Shown: positions 16,010 through 26,469, counted from the first letter of the stretch. The stretch is 49,988 nucleotides of DNA from Aestuariirhabdus haliotis (GCF_023509475.1 NZ_JAKSDZ010000026.1:1-49988); one strand, 5' to 3'. Notes: a model not told the origin generated them from the letters alone. Translations and numbers: made by a program.

Positions 16010-17818
16010 TCATGGACCTTTTTTTTCAACACCATGTTCACTGAGCAGCGCGATCAGCTTCCAGCCGTCACCAACCTCATCGGACAGACTTTCGTGCCAG
16101 ACATAACATCGCCCCTCGGGATTAAGCGCAAACAAAAGATTGACCTGCTGAGCAAATTTTTCTTGGTACTTCTCGAAAGTGAATGCCTTTGACAGGGTCG
16201 TGTTTTTTATTTGTGCTCCGTTCGCTATGGCCGAGCGCAACTGCGTGTACGTTAACCTATCGCCAAGCAAAGGACAGTTATGATTAGCCCGGCGTGACAG
16301 ACGCTTATCCGACTCTTCGCCCTTGGCAGCGGACAGGGCAAAGACCTTATCCTTGGCAAACCAGTTTTGAAAATGCATCGCGACCAATGGATTCTGTTGC
16401 TGGTAAGGCGACAGAATGAGCACTCTTCCCAGACCATCAAGATTAAGATGGTTGGCCGCATGCTCAGACACCGGGTTTCCGTAATAGGTCGGCAGATTTT
16501 CCATTCGGGCCAATCTCAGATTCTCCCAACTGGTATCTGCCAACCTGACTTGTACACCATTTTTTTGTAACGCCGTGGCAATTTCACGGGCCGCATTATT
16601 GGCCCCAAAAATAAGAAACCCTTCGGAGGCTTTCTCCTTGAGACCCAACCACCCCGTTAACAAACCGGCGGTTAAGGATTGCAGCACCACCGTCGCGATG
16701 ATAACCATAAAGACCATGGGCACCAGCACTTCGGCTTCTTGCCAACCTTCCTGTTCCAGCTTCAAGGCAAACAGTCCTGAAATCGCCGCCGCAACAATCC
16801 CCCTTGGGGAGATCCAGGCCAACAACAGTTTCTCCCGCCACTTCAAGTCGGTACCGATGGCCGATAACCAGACGGTAGCCGGGCGCGCAACAAATAAAAT
16901 AACGCACAATAAAACCAGCACCGACCAACCCAACCCCATCACCTGCTCCACATCAAGACGGGCGGCTAACAGAATAAAGAGCGCAGAGATTAGCAAGACA
17001 CTCAGGGTCTCTTTAAATTCGTGGATCGATTCCATATCGAGGTGATGACGGTTGGCCAGGATCATTCCCATCACCGTCACCGTCAGGAGTCCAGACTCGT
17101 GCTGCAACTGATTGGATAAGGCGTAGATTCCCAGCATAAAACAGAGCATGGCCGGATTGCGCAAATAATGCGGCATCCAGTTTCCCAGCATCGCTTTCTC
17201 GGTCAGGCGCGCAGCACCCCAACCCAGCACGAAGCCGATCACCAGAGTCATAATAAATGCCTGGGCCGCATGCTGGATGGCCACCTCCTGGCTGGCCACA
17301 ATAAACTCATACACCAGTACCGCCAGCAAGGCGCCCACCGGGTCGATTAGAATGCCCTCCCAACGCAGGATATTGGCCAGTTTGGCACTGGGACGAGCCG
17401 CTCTTAACAGGGGTACGATAACCGTTGGCCCGGTAACCACCACCAGCGCCGCAAACAGGCAAGCCAAAGGCCAGGACAACGCCATGATCCAGTGCGCCGC
17501 AATGGCGATAATGGCCCAGGTAACGACCATACCGACGCTGATCAGATTGCGCACCATGGAGCCATGCCCACGAATTTCTCGCAGGTCCAGAGTCAATGCG
17601 CCCTCAAACAAAATGATGGCCACGGCCATGGACACCATGGGAAACAACAACTCACCAAAGACCAGGTCCGGATCCAGAATGGCTAAGCCCGGGCCAATCA
17701 ACAGCCCACAGACCAACAAAGGCAGAATCGCCGGCACGCGTATCCGCCAGGCCAACCACTGGCATGCCAGGCTCAAGACACCAATCATCGCCAGCAGCGA
17801 AAGGGAGTTCATTTCCAT
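16010..17818 (-). CDS. CPA1-type Na+(K+)/H+ antiporter with C-terminal nucleotide-binding domain
   Basis: A 602-residue protein. About 12-13 membrane helices (residues 5-410) carry the CPA1 signature TGPTVIVPLLRAARPSAKLA and LRWEGILIDPVGALLAVLVYEF, where the conserved Asp and ion path lie. A TrkA-N/RCK-like domain follows (FLIFGANNAAREIATALQKN, about 425-500). It exchanges Na+ or K+ for protons across the inner membrane, and the RCK domain implies gating by a nucleotide or ligand. Ion choice cannot be told from sequence. GTPase-free, no kdp or trk partner nearby. Confidence 0.92.
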   Translation of the reverse strand: MEMNSLSLLAMIGVLSLACQWLAWRIRVPAILPLLVCGLLIGPGLAILDPDLVFGELLFPMVSMAVAIILFEGALTLDLREIRGHGSMVRNLISVGMVVTWAIIAIAAHWIMALSWPLACLFAALVVVTGPTVIVPLLRAARPSAKLANILRWEGILIDPVGALLAVLVYEFIVASQEVAIQHAAQAFIMTLVIGFVLGWGAARLTEKAMLGNWMPHYLRNPAMLCFMLGIYALSNQLQHESGLLTVTVMGMILANRHHLDMESIHEFKETLSVLLISALFILLAARLDVEQVMGLGWSVLVLLCVILFVARPATVWLSAIGTDLKWREKLLLAWISPRGIVAAAISGLFALKLEQEGWQEAEVLVPMVFMVIIATVVLQSLTAGLLTGWLGLKEKASEGFLIFGANNAAREIATALQKNGVQVRLADTSWENLRLARMENLPTYYGNPVSEHAANHLNLDGLGRVLILSPYQQQNPLVAMHFQNWFAKDKVFALSAAKGEESDKRLSRRANHNCPLLGDRLTYTQLRSAIANGAQIKNTTLSKAFTFEKYQEKFAQQVNLLFALNPEGRCYVWHESLSDEVGDGWKLIALLSEHGVEKKGP

Positions 17819-17922
17819 GGAGTTACGGGATCCTTGTTATCATTCTTGGTGGAGCAAAGGGAACCATCTTATCAAACATCTTCATCATGTTTCGGCATCA
17901 GGTACCATGAGCTAACTATGGA

Positions 17923-18624
17923 TCAGCTAAGGCGATTGCCCTTGGCAAACGTCCAAGCTTGAACAATGGCATTGATAGCAATAACGATAAAGAAGAGGGA
18001 TAGCACCTTCGACATCGCCTCGGCAAATCGGGGCTCACTTCCCGACACCCAACAGATAGCGATAGCCAGTGACGCGAGCAGGCTTAACAGTGCAAAACCG
18101 TATCTCTTTCGGGTCAGGTAACTTGCCGACAACAGGGCGATGCTAATACCAAGCACTCCCCATTTAAGCCAGGTAGCGGTGTGCAGATCCACCAATAACG
18201 GCACCACCGGACGAGATTCCTCCAGGGCTGCAGTAATGCTCAGCAGGGTTAAATTCTCGTTAATATCGAAGGGGATAATCAAGATCGAGCAGACCACTCC
18301 CACCCACACAAAACGATAGCCCTGTCCCGTAAACTGAAGCAGCAACAACGCCAACAAACCACCATAAGCAAAAGGAAAGGCCATATCCCAAAAATGCCCT
18401 TCATCCATCAACCTTCGGTTTCGCTGACTGGCCTCTGAATCACCGGCAAGGAAAGCCAGATCCACCTCTGTTCTGGCAAACTCAAAAGCTATGATCGGCG
18501 TTTGAAAACCGTCCGAAAGCTCTGCTTCCTTTGGAAATACCAGCAAAAGAACCGCTCCGAGAAGGAGGGTTGATATGGCAAAAACCGCCGACGAATACAC
18601 TAAAACATTTTGATGCTTAGTCAT
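17923..18624 (-). CDS. Multi-pass membrane protein, unknown function
   Basis: About 233 residues from ATG 18624 (ATGATG pair; GAGA at good spacing before the second ATG). The longer frame to 18660 would begin on TTG. The sequence has about five to six hydrophobic helices (about residues 8-32, 80-100, 110-125, 148-165, 175-195, 210-225). I recognise no motif. Its position between the antiporter and lrgB on the same strand is consistent with a cluster of membrane-transport genes, but a role cannot be stated. Confidence 0.7.
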   Translation of the reverse strand: MTKHQNVLVYSSAVFAISTLLLGAVLLLVFPKEAELSDGFQTPIIAFEFARTEVDLAFLAGDSEASQRNRRLMDEGHFWDMAFPFAYGGLLALLLLQFTGQGYRFVWVGVVCSILIIPFDINENLTLLSITAALEESRPVVPLLVDLHTATWLKWGVLGISIALLSASYLTRKRYGFALLSLLASLAIAICWVSGSEPRFAEAMSKVLSLFFIVIAINAIVQAWTFAKGNRLS

Positions 18625-18678
18625 CATTATTCTCAAATTATTGTTAATGCTATGCTTCAATAATCTTCGTCATAGCCG

Positions 18679-19398
18679 CTAGAAAATCATTATCAAAGGG
18701 GGCAAGATTAACGCCACAATAAACGCCGATAATGCCATCGCCAGCCCGGAGAAAGCCCCCATTTGCTGGCTGATTTGGAAGGCACGTGCGGTACCAATAC
18801 CGTGAGCGGCAACCCCCATAGCCACTCCTTTGACACTGTCGTCGTTAATTCTCAGCAGGATCATTAACCGAGTCCCCGTTACGGCTCCTATGATGCCAGT
18901 CATCACCACCATTACGGCGGTTAGAGAAGGCAACCCACCAATATGCTCTGAAATTCCCATGGCAACCGGGGCTGTCACCGATTTTGGTGCGAGAGATAAT
19001 TGAGTCTGCAGACTGGCACCAAACACCCGCGCTAATATCACCGCACTCAACGCGCCGGCCGTGCTGCCGGCCAGTAAGCCCAGCATCAAAGGAGCCCAGA
19101 TTCGTCGCAATCGAGCCCACTGCTGATACAAAGGCACCGCCAATGCAACCGTCGCCGGGCCCAACAGAAAATGAATAAACTGCCCCCCTTCAAAGTAAGT
19201 CTCATAATTGGTCTGAGTCAGCAACAACACCGAAACTATCAGGGCAACACTGGTTACTACGGGATTCAAAAGTGGATGTCCATTGCCTTTCAGGTAGAGG
19301 CGATGGGCCAAACTGTAGGCTAGCAGGGTCAGCGTTAGGCCAAACAGAGGGCTGGCACTCAGGTAAACCCACATGCTGGAGAGATCTGTTCTATCCAT
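18679..19398 (-). CDS. lrgB: LrgB-family protein
   Basis: A 239-residue membrane protein with about seven helices, including the LrgB/CidB segment GPATVALAVPLYQQW near residue 84 and the motif AHGIGTARAFQISQQMGAFSGLAM in the C-terminal part. LrgA/LrgB pairs modulate murein hydrolase activity and in several bacteria export pyruvate or glycolate. The start overlaps the lrgA stop by 8 bp, so the pair is translationally coupled. No lytSR or cidR regulator gene is visible in this window. Confidence 0.92.
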   Translation of the reverse strand: MDRTDLSSMWVYLSASPLFGLTLTLLAYSLAHRLYLKGNGHPLLNPVVTSVALIVSVLLLTQTNYETYFEGGQFIHFLLGPATVALAVPLYQQWARLRRIWAPLMLGLLAGSTAGALSAVILARVFGASLQTQLSLAPKSVTAPVAMGISEHIGGLPSLTAVMVVMTGIIGAVTGTRLMILLRINDDSVKGVAMGVAAHGIGTARAFQISQQMGAFSGLAMALSAFIVALILPPLIMIF

Positions 19399-19762
19399 TG
19401 GATTCCTGCTCTTTTTTGCCGGACCATTTCATGGCCCATTGCATAACCATTCCCGTTACCGCCATAGCAATTAATGTACTGAGCACCAAGGCAACCAAAA
19501 TTGGTAACCATTCAGTTCCCAGGCGATCAACGTGAACCATTAGCCCACCCCCTGCCGGTACAAACAATAATGACAGGTGTGACAACAAGCCTGTCGCCGC
19601 AGTCTCCAACGGGGCGTCGACGCGCCCTCGTAGCAACAGAGCCACCAGCAACAAACACATTCCCAGCACCGGGCCCGGAACTGGGAAATCCAACAACCTG
19701 ACACTCACTTCACCAACCAATTGGCAGAGTAGAAAGAGGGTGATGCCATTTAAAAATACGAT
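19391..19762 (-). CDS. lrgA: LrgA/CidA-family membrane protein, apparent ATC start
   Basis: The conserved family core (LVGEVSVRLLDFPVPGPVLGM) is clear, and four hydrophobic helices follow. The first recognised start, TTG at 19720, cuts the first helix and has no Shine-Dalgarno. The frame is open further up to a stop at 19775-19777. The natural family N-terminus (here FLNGITLFLLCQLVGEV) is preceded by an ATC codon at 19760-19762 with AAAGGAGA about 7 bp upstream. No ATG, GTG or TTG occurs between that stop and 19720. I therefore place the start at the ATC, giving 123 residues, the usual size. A sequencing error for ATG is the main alternative. Confidence 0.8.
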   Translation of the reverse strand: MVFLNGITLFLLCQLVGEVSVRLLDFPVPGPVLGMCLLLVALLLRGRVDAPLETAATGLLSHLSLLFVPAGGGLMVHVDRLGTEWLPILVALVLSTLIAMAVTGMVMQWAMKWSGKKEQESNG

Positions 19763-19909
19763 GGATAATCTCCTTTACCAAACAATCTCTTGATGAAGCG
19801 CCTTATCCGGCCAAGGAACTCGGTACGCCACTAGTAACAGTAGTCCCGGATGTTCAGCTTATTCTATTTTTCGTCATCGCAGCCGAGGGCATGACAATCC
19901 CCTTCCAAT

Positions 19910-21265
19910 TCAAACCTTTATCACGGCAATACCCCAAAGACCGATCATAACCAAAACCGACATGGCCGCCGTGTAGAATAGATTCCAACGCATAATACGA
20001 AAAGAGTCGATGCCATACCGTCCCTGTATCGCCAGGTTCATGCCAGACAACGGCCCCACCACCGAGCCCAACGACCAGGCCGATAAAAATACCAGCGCCA
20101 GCAGCGTGTGATCTGGATTCAATGGCGCCAACAAGGCACCCACCAACGAGATACTAATAATGGGGTGCACACCCGCCACCGCCAACAACACGATGCCAGC
20201 GTAGGCGACACAGGCCTCCAGCGCGCCAAATTGCTGCAGGGGAAACTGATCCACTAGGGTCGAGGCCAATCGCTCCAACCCATAACCCAATACGCCTGCC
20301 GCCTGGAACAGGGTTAATTCGTTGCCCATCTGCGGCAAACGTTGACTGCTATGGGTCATCAATTGATTAAGCACCCTCTCCCGCCGAACGGCCAAAACCA
20401 ATATCGCCAGCAGAGGAGAAAGCAATGTGATAAGCGCCAGCACCGACATCGACGGATAAAAAGCACGCGATGCAAACACCAGGGCTGCTAGCAACAGTGG
20501 TAACCAAAGGCCACCGTAATGCATAGGGTAACCGGTAAACTCGGAAGCAGGCTCTTCGCCATCACGACTCATCTGCCAATAGGTAATGATCAAAGCGGCT
20601 ACCGCCAAGGGCATACCCGCCAACCACAATTTGGGCAAACTGGCATTGGGTGCATAACTGAGCGCTACCGCCATCGCAGCAAAAAAAGGTGACCAAAATG
20701 CAGCCGCAGAAAAACCCCGTACCAACACCAATACCTGAATACGGCTCAGTTTTAAACGACGTGAAATACGATCGCCAATGATAAAAATGGAGGACAGGTT
20801 GATCACCGCACCAAACAGATGCACCGCCAGCAGGGAGGAACCAATCGCACGTTTACCCTGAGGCAATTGCTCTTTCGCCTCCTCTTCCGGGCGACTGATC
20901 AGGGCCAAAAAGCTAACGGCCACCAGCATCGAGATCAATCCACTGTTGCCCGCAAGCAACGTCTCCAGACTAAGATTCGCCCCTCGGTAAGCGCCAAAGC
21001 CCATGGCCAGAAATCCGGCCAATAGCAATACCAGAGATTGAATTCGATTACGCCGGGCCAGCCGCGGCCACAGCAACAATACCGCGCCCCAGAAGGCAAT
21101 GCCGCTGAGCGCCAAAGATAATCCGGCACCGGCACTGCTGGCCATCACCCATAGCAGAGCCAAGGATACCAAAGCACCGGTTAGCGGTTGGATCTTGGTT
21201 GATGACTGCCACCATGAATTCAATCTGTGCTCCTCGAATAGGTTGTTATCCCCGGTGGCTGTCAA
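19910..21265 (-). CDS. Large multi-pass permease-like membrane protein
   Basis: A 451-residue protein with about 11-12 membrane helices in two halves. A distinctive mid-protein segment (FIIGDRISRRLKLSRIQVLV then RGFSAAAFWSPFFAAMAVAL) and a C-terminal GSVVGPLSGMNLAIQGRYGI resemble the re-entrant-loop transporters of the ion-transporter (ArsB/NhaD/DASS-like) superfamily, but I cannot assign a family or substrate. It is in the same orientation as lrgA (147 bp gap), so the two may form a transcription unit with a shared purpose in solute export. The N-terminal 35 residues are soluble. Confidence 0.7.
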   Translation of the reverse strand: MTATGDNNLFEEHRLNSWWQSSTKIQPLTGALVSLALLWVMASSAGAGLSLALSGIAFWGAVLLLWPRLARRNRIQSLVLLLAGFLAMGFGAYRGANLSLETLLAGNSGLISMLVAVSFLALISRPEEEAKEQLPQGKRAIGSSLLAVHLFGAVINLSSIFIIGDRISRRLKLSRIQVLVLVRGFSAAAFWSPFFAAMAVALSYAPNASLPKLWLAGMPLAVAALIITYWQMSRDGEEPASEFTGYPMHYGGLWLPLLLAALVFASRAFYPSMSVLALITLLSPLLAILVLAVRRERVLNQLMTHSSQRLPQMGNELTLFQAAGVLGYGLERLASTLVDQFPLQQFGALEACVAYAGIVLLAVAGVHPIISISLVGALLAPLNPDHTLLALVFLSAWSLGSVVGPLSGMNLAIQGRYGIDSFRIMRWNLFYTAAMSVLVMIGLWGIAVIKV

Positions 21266-21441
21266 TCACTGATCAGCAAGAGGAGGCCTTGTTATATCAC
21301 AATTATTCGCCGGGCCCTCGCTACCCATCCGGGCCTGATGGTTAGCGTTGTGCCAGAAGCAACATTTCGGTAGGGTGCGAGACCCGACCCAATCCCCCTT
21401 GCGCCACATAGGCACCGGGCAAAAATAGCTGAATATCGTTT

Positions 21442-22314
21442 ATGAAAACAACAGAACAAAAGCCCTCCCTGCCGGCGAACGCCTTTTGGGAGCAGCATCC
21501 TGGCTCCGGCATCCCGGCCCACTTCTACCATGCTAACGGCTTTGCCCCCGGGCTTTACCAGCCGCTACTGTCACAATTGAGTCAACAGCTGAATATCAGC
21601 GCCCTCGCTATGCGCCCAACCTGGCCGGACATTGGCCTGCCTCCCAAACGACGAGACTGGCAACTCTATGCGGACGATTTGATTGCCTTTATCGAGCAGC
21701 ACTGCCATGAACCCGTGGTTGGCCTGGGGCATTCCATGGGCGCAACCTGTACCATTTTGGCGGCATACAAACGTCCCGAGCTATTCCGCGCACTGGTGCT
21801 GATCGAACCGGCCATGGTATCTCGCACCCTGGCACGACTGACTCGAGTGATGCCCAAGGCGCTAATGAATCAAACCCAACCCGCCAAAGGCACCCTGAGA
21901 AAAACAGACACTTGGCCAGACCGAGAGGCTTTTCTGAAACATTGCAAAAGCATTCGCGGCTACAAGCGTTTCGATGACCAGGCTTTCGAGCATATGGCGC
22001 AACACGGAGTAGTAGAAAACACTGAGGGTGAGTTTGAGCTCAGCTTTCCCAAATCCTGGGAAGCTCACAACTACACCCAGCCACCCAATGTCATGAATCA
22101 GCTGGCGACACTGTCCATGCCCTGTCTTGCTATTCGTGGCAAACCCTCGGTATTTTTTACCGAAGCCTTGTGGAAAGAATGGCGCCGGCGCTGTCCGAAC
22201 ACACATTTCAAGCAAGCATTGACCCAGGGACACCTGTTACCACTGGAAAACCCGACGCTGTGTCACCAGCTCATCAACGAAGGCCTCGCTGAGCTGAATT
22301 TAACGGTTGACTAA
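21442..22314 (+). CDS. Alpha/beta hydrolase
   Basis: A 290-residue alpha/beta hydrolase. The oxyanion region is YHANGFAPG near residue 30. The nucleophile is Ser in VGLGHSMGATCT (about residue 98), the acid lies in the later IRGKPSVFF segment and the His is in TQGHLLPLENP (about residue 265). The cap is helical and basic. It is of the type found as esterases or lipases, but the substrate is not evident. Its upstream neighbour is divergent, and the downstream VOC gene lies 12 bp away on the other strand, so it is monocistronic. Confidence 0.88.
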   Translation: MKTTEQKPSLPANAFWEQHPGSGIPAHFYHANGFAPGLYQPLLSQLSQQLNISALAMRPTWPDIGLPPKRRDWQLYADDLIAFIEQHCHEPVVGLGHSMGATCTILAAYKRPELFRALVLIEPAMVSRTLARLTRVMPKALMNQTQPAKGTLRKTDTWPDREAFLKHCKSIRGYKRFDDQAFEHMAQHGVVENTEGEFELSFPKSWEAHNYTQPPNVMNQLATLSMPCLAIRGKPSVFFTEALWKEWRRRCPNTHFKQALTQGHLLPLENPTLCHQLINEGLAELNLTVD

Positions 22315-22325
22315 GGCGAGTCAGA

Positions 22326-22691
22326 TCAAGGTAGCGTATCAGACCAGACCGCAAATTCGTTACCATTGGGATCGGCAAAATGAAAACGGCGGCCGCCAGG
22401 GAATTCAAAAATCGGCTTTACCAGGGTACCTCCGGCGGCAAGCACCTTATCCATCGTTTGCGATAAACCCTCACTATAAAACACGACCAACATACTGCCA
22501 TTTCCGCTTCCGCTGCTGGCCGCGAGATCCGCACGATAAAAACCCCCATCGATACCAGCCCCTGAAAAGGCGCAATAGTCCTCACCATAATCAATAAAGG
22601 TCCAGCCGAAGGCTTCTGCGAAGAAACGCTTCTCCTCAGCAATATCCCGAACAGGAAACTCCAGATAATTTATTTTTTCATGTTCATTCAT
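22326..22691 (-). CDS. VOC-superfamily protein (glyoxalase/bleomycin-resistance fold)
   Basis: About 121 residues from ATG 22691; the Shine-Dalgarno GGAGG lies 10 bp upstream, which excludes the longer frame to 22736. It has the paired beta-alpha-beta-beta-beta VOC pattern: INYLEFPVRDIAEEKRFFAE first, then VFYSEGLSQTMDKVLAAGGTLVKPI and FHFADPNGNEFAVWSD as the second metal-ligand strand. It belongs to the widespread group annotated as PF00903 glyoxalase-like; no reaction can be assigned. It ends 11 bp from the alpha/beta hydrolase end (convergent). Confidence 0.85.
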   Translation of the reverse strand: MNEHEKINYLEFPVRDIAEEKRFFAEAFGWTFIDYGEDYCAFSGAGIDGGFYRADLAASSGSGNGSMLVVFYSEGLSQTMDKVLAAGGTLVKPIFEFPGGRRFHFADPNGNEFAVWSDTLP

Positions 22692-22782
22692 AGCCAGACT
22701 ACCTCCTTGATGTGTAACCCACCTGGCTTGCAGCATAGCGGACAGGCCTCTTTTGAACCAAGTATCGATTCAAATGCCACAA

Positions 22783-22813
22783 ACAACAAGCGGGCACCTG
22801 GCCCGCTTGTTGT
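22783..22813 (-). terminator. Terminator of gcvP
   Basis: A perfect 13-bp stem (ACAACAAGCGGGC with GCCCGCTTGTTGT) and a 5-nt loop, 24 bp past the gcvP stop. On the minus strand the stem ends in TTGTTGT and TTTGTGG follows, a T-rich but interrupted tail. Confidence 0.75.
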
Positions 22814-22837
22814 CACTGCCTGATAAGCTTTAGTCCG

Positions 22838-25720
22838 CTAACGATAGGTATCCATGGATGGGCAACTGCAATGCAGGTTGCGGTCACCATAGACATTGTC
22901 GATACGATTGACGCTGGGCCAGAATTTGCCATCGGCTACCCAGCTCAATGGGTAGGCCGCCTGTTGCTTGCTGTAGGGGCGATCCCAGTTATCGTCCAGA
23001 ATATCGGCCAGCGTATGAGGTGCCTGCTTGAGCATATTATTATCGGCATCAAGAGTACCGGCCTCGACCTGGGCAATCTCGCCACGGATAGCGATCATGG
23101 CATCGACAAAACGATCCAGCTCGGCCTTTGACTCACTCTCGGTGGGCTCGATCATCAGGGTGCCAGCCACCGGGAAGCTCATGGTTGGAGCGTGGAAACC
23201 AAAGTCCATCAGCCGCTTGGCGACATCCTCCTCACTGATACCCGACGCTGCTTTCAACGGACGCAGATCAATAATGCACTCGTGCGCCACCCGGCCATTG
23301 CGACCGGTATAGAGCACCGGGTAATGTTCACTCAAACGCTTGGCCATGTAGTTGGCATTGAGGATGGCGTTTTCGGTTGATGCACGCAGACCCTCGGCAC
23401 CCAGCATACGAATGTAGGCCCAGCTGATGGTCAGAATGGAGGCACTGCCCCAGGGCGCAGCGGATACCGCACCGCTGTCGGCATTCGGGCCTTCCAGCTG
23501 GACCACACTATGGTTGGCAACAAAAGGTGCCAGATGGGCTTTGACACCGATGGGTCCCATGCCCGGACCGCCGCCACCGTGTGGGATGGCAAAGGTTTTG
23601 TGCAGGTTCATATGGGACACATCGGCACCGATCAATCCTGGCTTGGAGATACCGACCTGTGCGTTAAGGTTGGCCCCATCCATATACACCTGACCACCAT
23701 GCTGGTGCACGATGTTACAGATTTCGATGATCTCCTCTTCATACACCCCGTGGGTGGATGGGTAGGTGATCATCAGGCAAGACAGACTGTCCGCCAGCTC
23801 CGCGGCCTTGGTGCGCAGATCGTCGACATCCACGTTGCCGTTGGCATCGCACTCCACGACCACGACTCGCATTGAGGCCATCATGGCGCTGGCAGGGTTG
23901 GTACCGTGAGCCGAGCTGGGGATCAGGCACACATTACGATGTCCCTGACCCTGGCTTTCGTGGTATTTGCGAATCGCCAGCAAGCCAGCGTACTCACCCT
24001 GGGCACCGGAGTTGGGCTGCATGCAGATGGCATCAAAGCCGGTGATTTCACGCAGCATGGCGTCGAGCTCGCCAATCATCTGGCGATAGCCCTGTGTCTG
24101 CTCCTGCGGCGCAAAGGGATGCATATTACCGAACTCGGGCCAGGTCACCGGAATCATCTCGGAGGTGGCATTGAGCTTCATGGTGCAGGACCCCAGTGCA
24201 ATCATGGAATGGGTCAAGGACAGGTCCTTGTTCTCCAGACGCTTGAGGTAGCGCAGCATTTCGGTTTCGGAATGGTAGCGATTGAACACTTCATGACTCA
24301 ATATGCTGTCGTCACGCTGCAGCGCAACCGGAATAGCTGTACTGGTGCTATCCAGGGCTTCGACACTCAGGCCATGATCATCACCCAGCAATACAGTCCA
24401 TAAGGCTTCCACATCAGAACGTGAGCAGCACTCATTCATGGCGATGGACACGAGGCCCTGATCACCCGAATAGAGATTATAACCGGCATCGCAGGCCGCC
24501 TTGACCAGCTCCGCCTGGCGCTCACCCAGATCCAGACTCAGGGTATCGAAGTAGCTGTTATTGATGACCTTGACACCGGCCTGCTTAAGCCCGCGCGCCA
24601 GAATATCGGTTAAACGATGCACGCGGTTCGCAATGCGCTTGAGCCCTTCCGGGCCATGATAGACCGCATAAAAGGCCGCCATATTGGCCAGCAATACCTG
24701 AGCCGTACAGATGTTACTGTTCGCCTTCTCACGGCGGATGTGCTGTTCCCGGGTTTGCATCGCCATCCGCATGGCCGGGTTGCCACGGCTATCTACCGAG
24801 ACGCCGATGATACGGCCGGGAATGGAGCGCTTGTATTGATCGCGGGTGCCAAAAAATGCGGCATGGGGGCCGCCAAAACCCATGGGAACGCCAAAACGCT
24901 GAGCGCTGCCCAGCACCACATCGGCTCCCAGTTCACCCGGGGATTTCAACAACATCAGGGACAGGATGTCGGCGGCGACACAGACGATCGCCTTGCGCTC
25001 GTGCAGGCTGGCGATCAATTCGCGGTCATCACGCAATGAGCCGTCACGGCAGGGATACTGCAACAAGATACCAAACAGGTCCTGCTCCAGCGCCTGTTCG
25101 GTACTGCCAACCATGACATCAAAACCAAAGGCTTCGGCGCGGGTTTTCACCACGTCGATGGTTTGTGGCAGGCACTGCTCGTCAACAAAAAACAGATTGC
25201 ACTTCTTGTTCTTGGACACGCGCTTGGCCAACGCCATGGCTTCGGCAGCGGCGGTGGCTTCGTCCAGCAAGGAGGCACTGGCCAGGTCCATTCCGGTCAA
25301 GTCCATGGTCAGCTGCTGGAAGGTAATCAAAGCCTCCAGACGACCCTGGGCCACTTCCGGCTGATAAGGCGTATAAGCGGTGTACCAGCCGGGGTTTTCC
25401 ATCACATTTCGCAGGATCACGTTGGGCACGAGGGTTTCGTGATAGCCCATCCCGATCAATGAGCGCTTGAGCTGGTTTTTACCCGCAACCTGCTTCAGAT
25501 ACCCCAGAGTCTCTGCTTCGGTACGAGCACCTTCCATCGCCAGCGGTTGGGACAAACGAATGCTTTTGGGCACCGTGTCATCAATCAGCTGATCGAGGGA
25601 AGGCAAACCAAGACTGTCGAGCATCTGCTGACGTTCGGTGGCATCCGGGCCGACATGACGCTCGATAAACTCGCCAGTGTTTTCCAGTTGTTCGAGAGAG
25701 AGGGGGCTAACTTGACTCAT
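22838..25720 (-). CDS. gcvP: Glycine dehydrogenase (decarboxylating), P-protein
   Basis: About 960 residues from ATG 25720 ([20 protein letters not shown]). The longer frame to 25777 is not supported by the family. The PLP lysine is Lys708 in [19 protein letters not shown], close to the E. coli position. The N-terminal half ([34 protein letters not shown]) and the C-terminal [16 protein letters not shown] are full-length family landmarks. It decarboxylates glycine and transfers the aminomethyl group to lipoyl-GcvH. gcvH lies 112 bp upstream with a hairpin between; gcvT is not in this window, so the third subunit is encoded elsewhere. Confidence 0.97.
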   Translation of the reverse strand: MSQVSPLSLEQLENTGEFIERHVGPDATERQQMLDSLGLPSLDQLIDDTVPKSIRLSQPLAMEGARTEAETLGYLKQVAGKNQLKRSLIGMGYHETLVPNVILRNVMENPGWYTAYTPYQPEVAQGRLEALITFQQLTMDLTGMDLASASLLDEATAAAEAMALAKRVSKNKKCNLFFVDEQCLPQTIDVVKTRAEAFGFDVMVGSTEQALEQDLFGILLQYPCRDGSLRDDRELIASLHERKAIVCVAADILSLMLLKSPGELGADVVLGSAQRFGVPMGFGGPHAAFFGTRDQYKRSIPGRIIGVSVDSRGNPAMRMAMQTREQHIRREKANSNICTAQVLLANMAAFYAVYHGPEGLKRIANRVHRLTDILARGLKQAGVKVINNSYFDTLSLDLGERQAELVKAACDAGYNLYSGDQGLVSIAMNECCSRSDVEALWTVLLGDDHGLSVEALDSTSTAIPVALQRDDSILSHEVFNRYHSETEMLRYLKRLENKDLSLTHSMIALGSCTMKLNATSEMIPVTWPEFGNMHPFAPQEQTQGYRQMIGELDAMLREITGFDAICMQPNSGAQGEYAGLLAIRKYHESQGQGHRNVCLIPSSAHGTNPASAMMASMRVVVVECDANGNVDVDDLRTKAAELADSLSCLMITYPSTHGVYEEEIIEICNIVHQHGGQVYMDGANLNAQVGISKPGLIGADVSHMNLHKTFAIPHGGGGPGMGPIGVKAHLAPFVANHSVVQLEGPNADSGAVSAAPWGSASILTISWAYIRMLGAEGLRASTENAILNANYMAKRLSEHYPVLYTGRNGRVAHECIIDLRPLKAASGISEEDVAKRLMDFGFHAPTMSFPVAGTLMIEPTESESKAELDRFVDAMIAIRGEIAQVEAGTLDADNNMLKQAPHTLADILDDNWDRPYSKQQAAYPLSWVADGKFWPSVNRIDNVYGDRNLHCSCPSMDTYR

Positions 25721-25775
25721 TGCACAATCCTGCATGGAAAATAGTCGGCAATCCGACCGGATTGCCAGATAGGAC

Positions 25776-25804
25776 AAAGCCCCGAACGATGGGTTCAGGG
25801 CTTT
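25776..25804 (-). terminator. Hairpin between gcvH and gcvP
   Basis: An imperfect stem (AAAGCCCCGAAC and GTTCAGGGCTTT-like arms, one mismatch) with a short loop, in the gcvH-gcvP gap. On the minus strand the arm ends in GGCTTTG with only a short T stretch. It would act as a partial terminator lowering gcvP relative to gcvH, or as a mRNA-processing stem. Confidence 0.5.
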
Positions 25805-25832
25805 ATCTGTGGGCTACTAACAAGGCGGACGC

Positions 25833-26225
25833 CTAGTCTTCGGCTTCGCAAACCTCGGCGTAGGCCTCGGCGTCCAGCAACTCGTCCAGCTCGGACTCGT
25901 CGCTTAATTTGATACGGAAAAACCAACCGTCGCCATAAGGGTCTCCGTTGACGGTTTCGGGAGCGTCCTCGAGCGCTTCATTGATCTCAACAACTTCCCC
26001 GGAAATCGGTGCATAAATATCTGAGGCGGCTTTGACCGACTCGACCACCCCGGCGTCTTCGTCACGGGAAATAGCAGCACCCACTTCGGGCAATTCAACG
26101 AACACGACATCACCCAGCAACTCCTGGGCATGATCAGTAATACCGACCACGGCGGTGCCATCGGCCTCGACCCGGATCCACTCGTGGGATGACACGTAAC
26201 GCAACTCACTCGGTATGTTGCTCAT
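25833..26225 (-). CDS. gcvH: Glycine cleavage system H protein
   Basis: 130 residues from ATG 26225, with GAGGAAA upstream (the extension to 26270 is not native). The lipoylated lysine is Lys65 in [20 protein letters not shown], flanked by the beta sandwich typical of lipoyl domains. The opening [20 protein letters not shown] and the very acidic C-terminus are family-typical. It shuttles the aminomethyl group between P, T and L proteins in the cytoplasm. Read upstream, I see no glycine riboswitch pattern. Confidence 0.97.
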   Translation of the reverse strand: MSNIPSELRYVSSHEWIRVEADGTAVVGITDHAQELLGDVVFVELPEVGAAISRDEDAGVVESVKAASDIYAPISGEVVEINEALEDAPETVNGDPYGDGWFFRIKLSDESELDELLDAEAYAEVCEAED

Positions 26226-26469
26226 TCTCTGGTTTCCTCTCGGTTTCGACGTCAAAAAACGGAAATGCAATTAACAGTTATAGCTCACCCAGTGACCACA
26301 ACAAGCAAAAGCACGGCCGTCGAGGTTAGGGAATTACCACCAATGCGGCGATTTGTCCCGAACGCGTCCACAAGGACGCATGAAAGGGGGCAATTTTAGC
26401 GGTTAAGCCGGTGACGGAGCAAGCCGCGAAAGCCTCTAAACGCTACAGACTTTCCCACCCAGCCGACGG

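Noticed and set aside
26226..26469. Possible glycine riboswitch upstream of gcvH
   Set aside because: The sequence was read on both strands and lacks the conserved glycine-aptamer core; only ordinary promoter-like DNA is seen.
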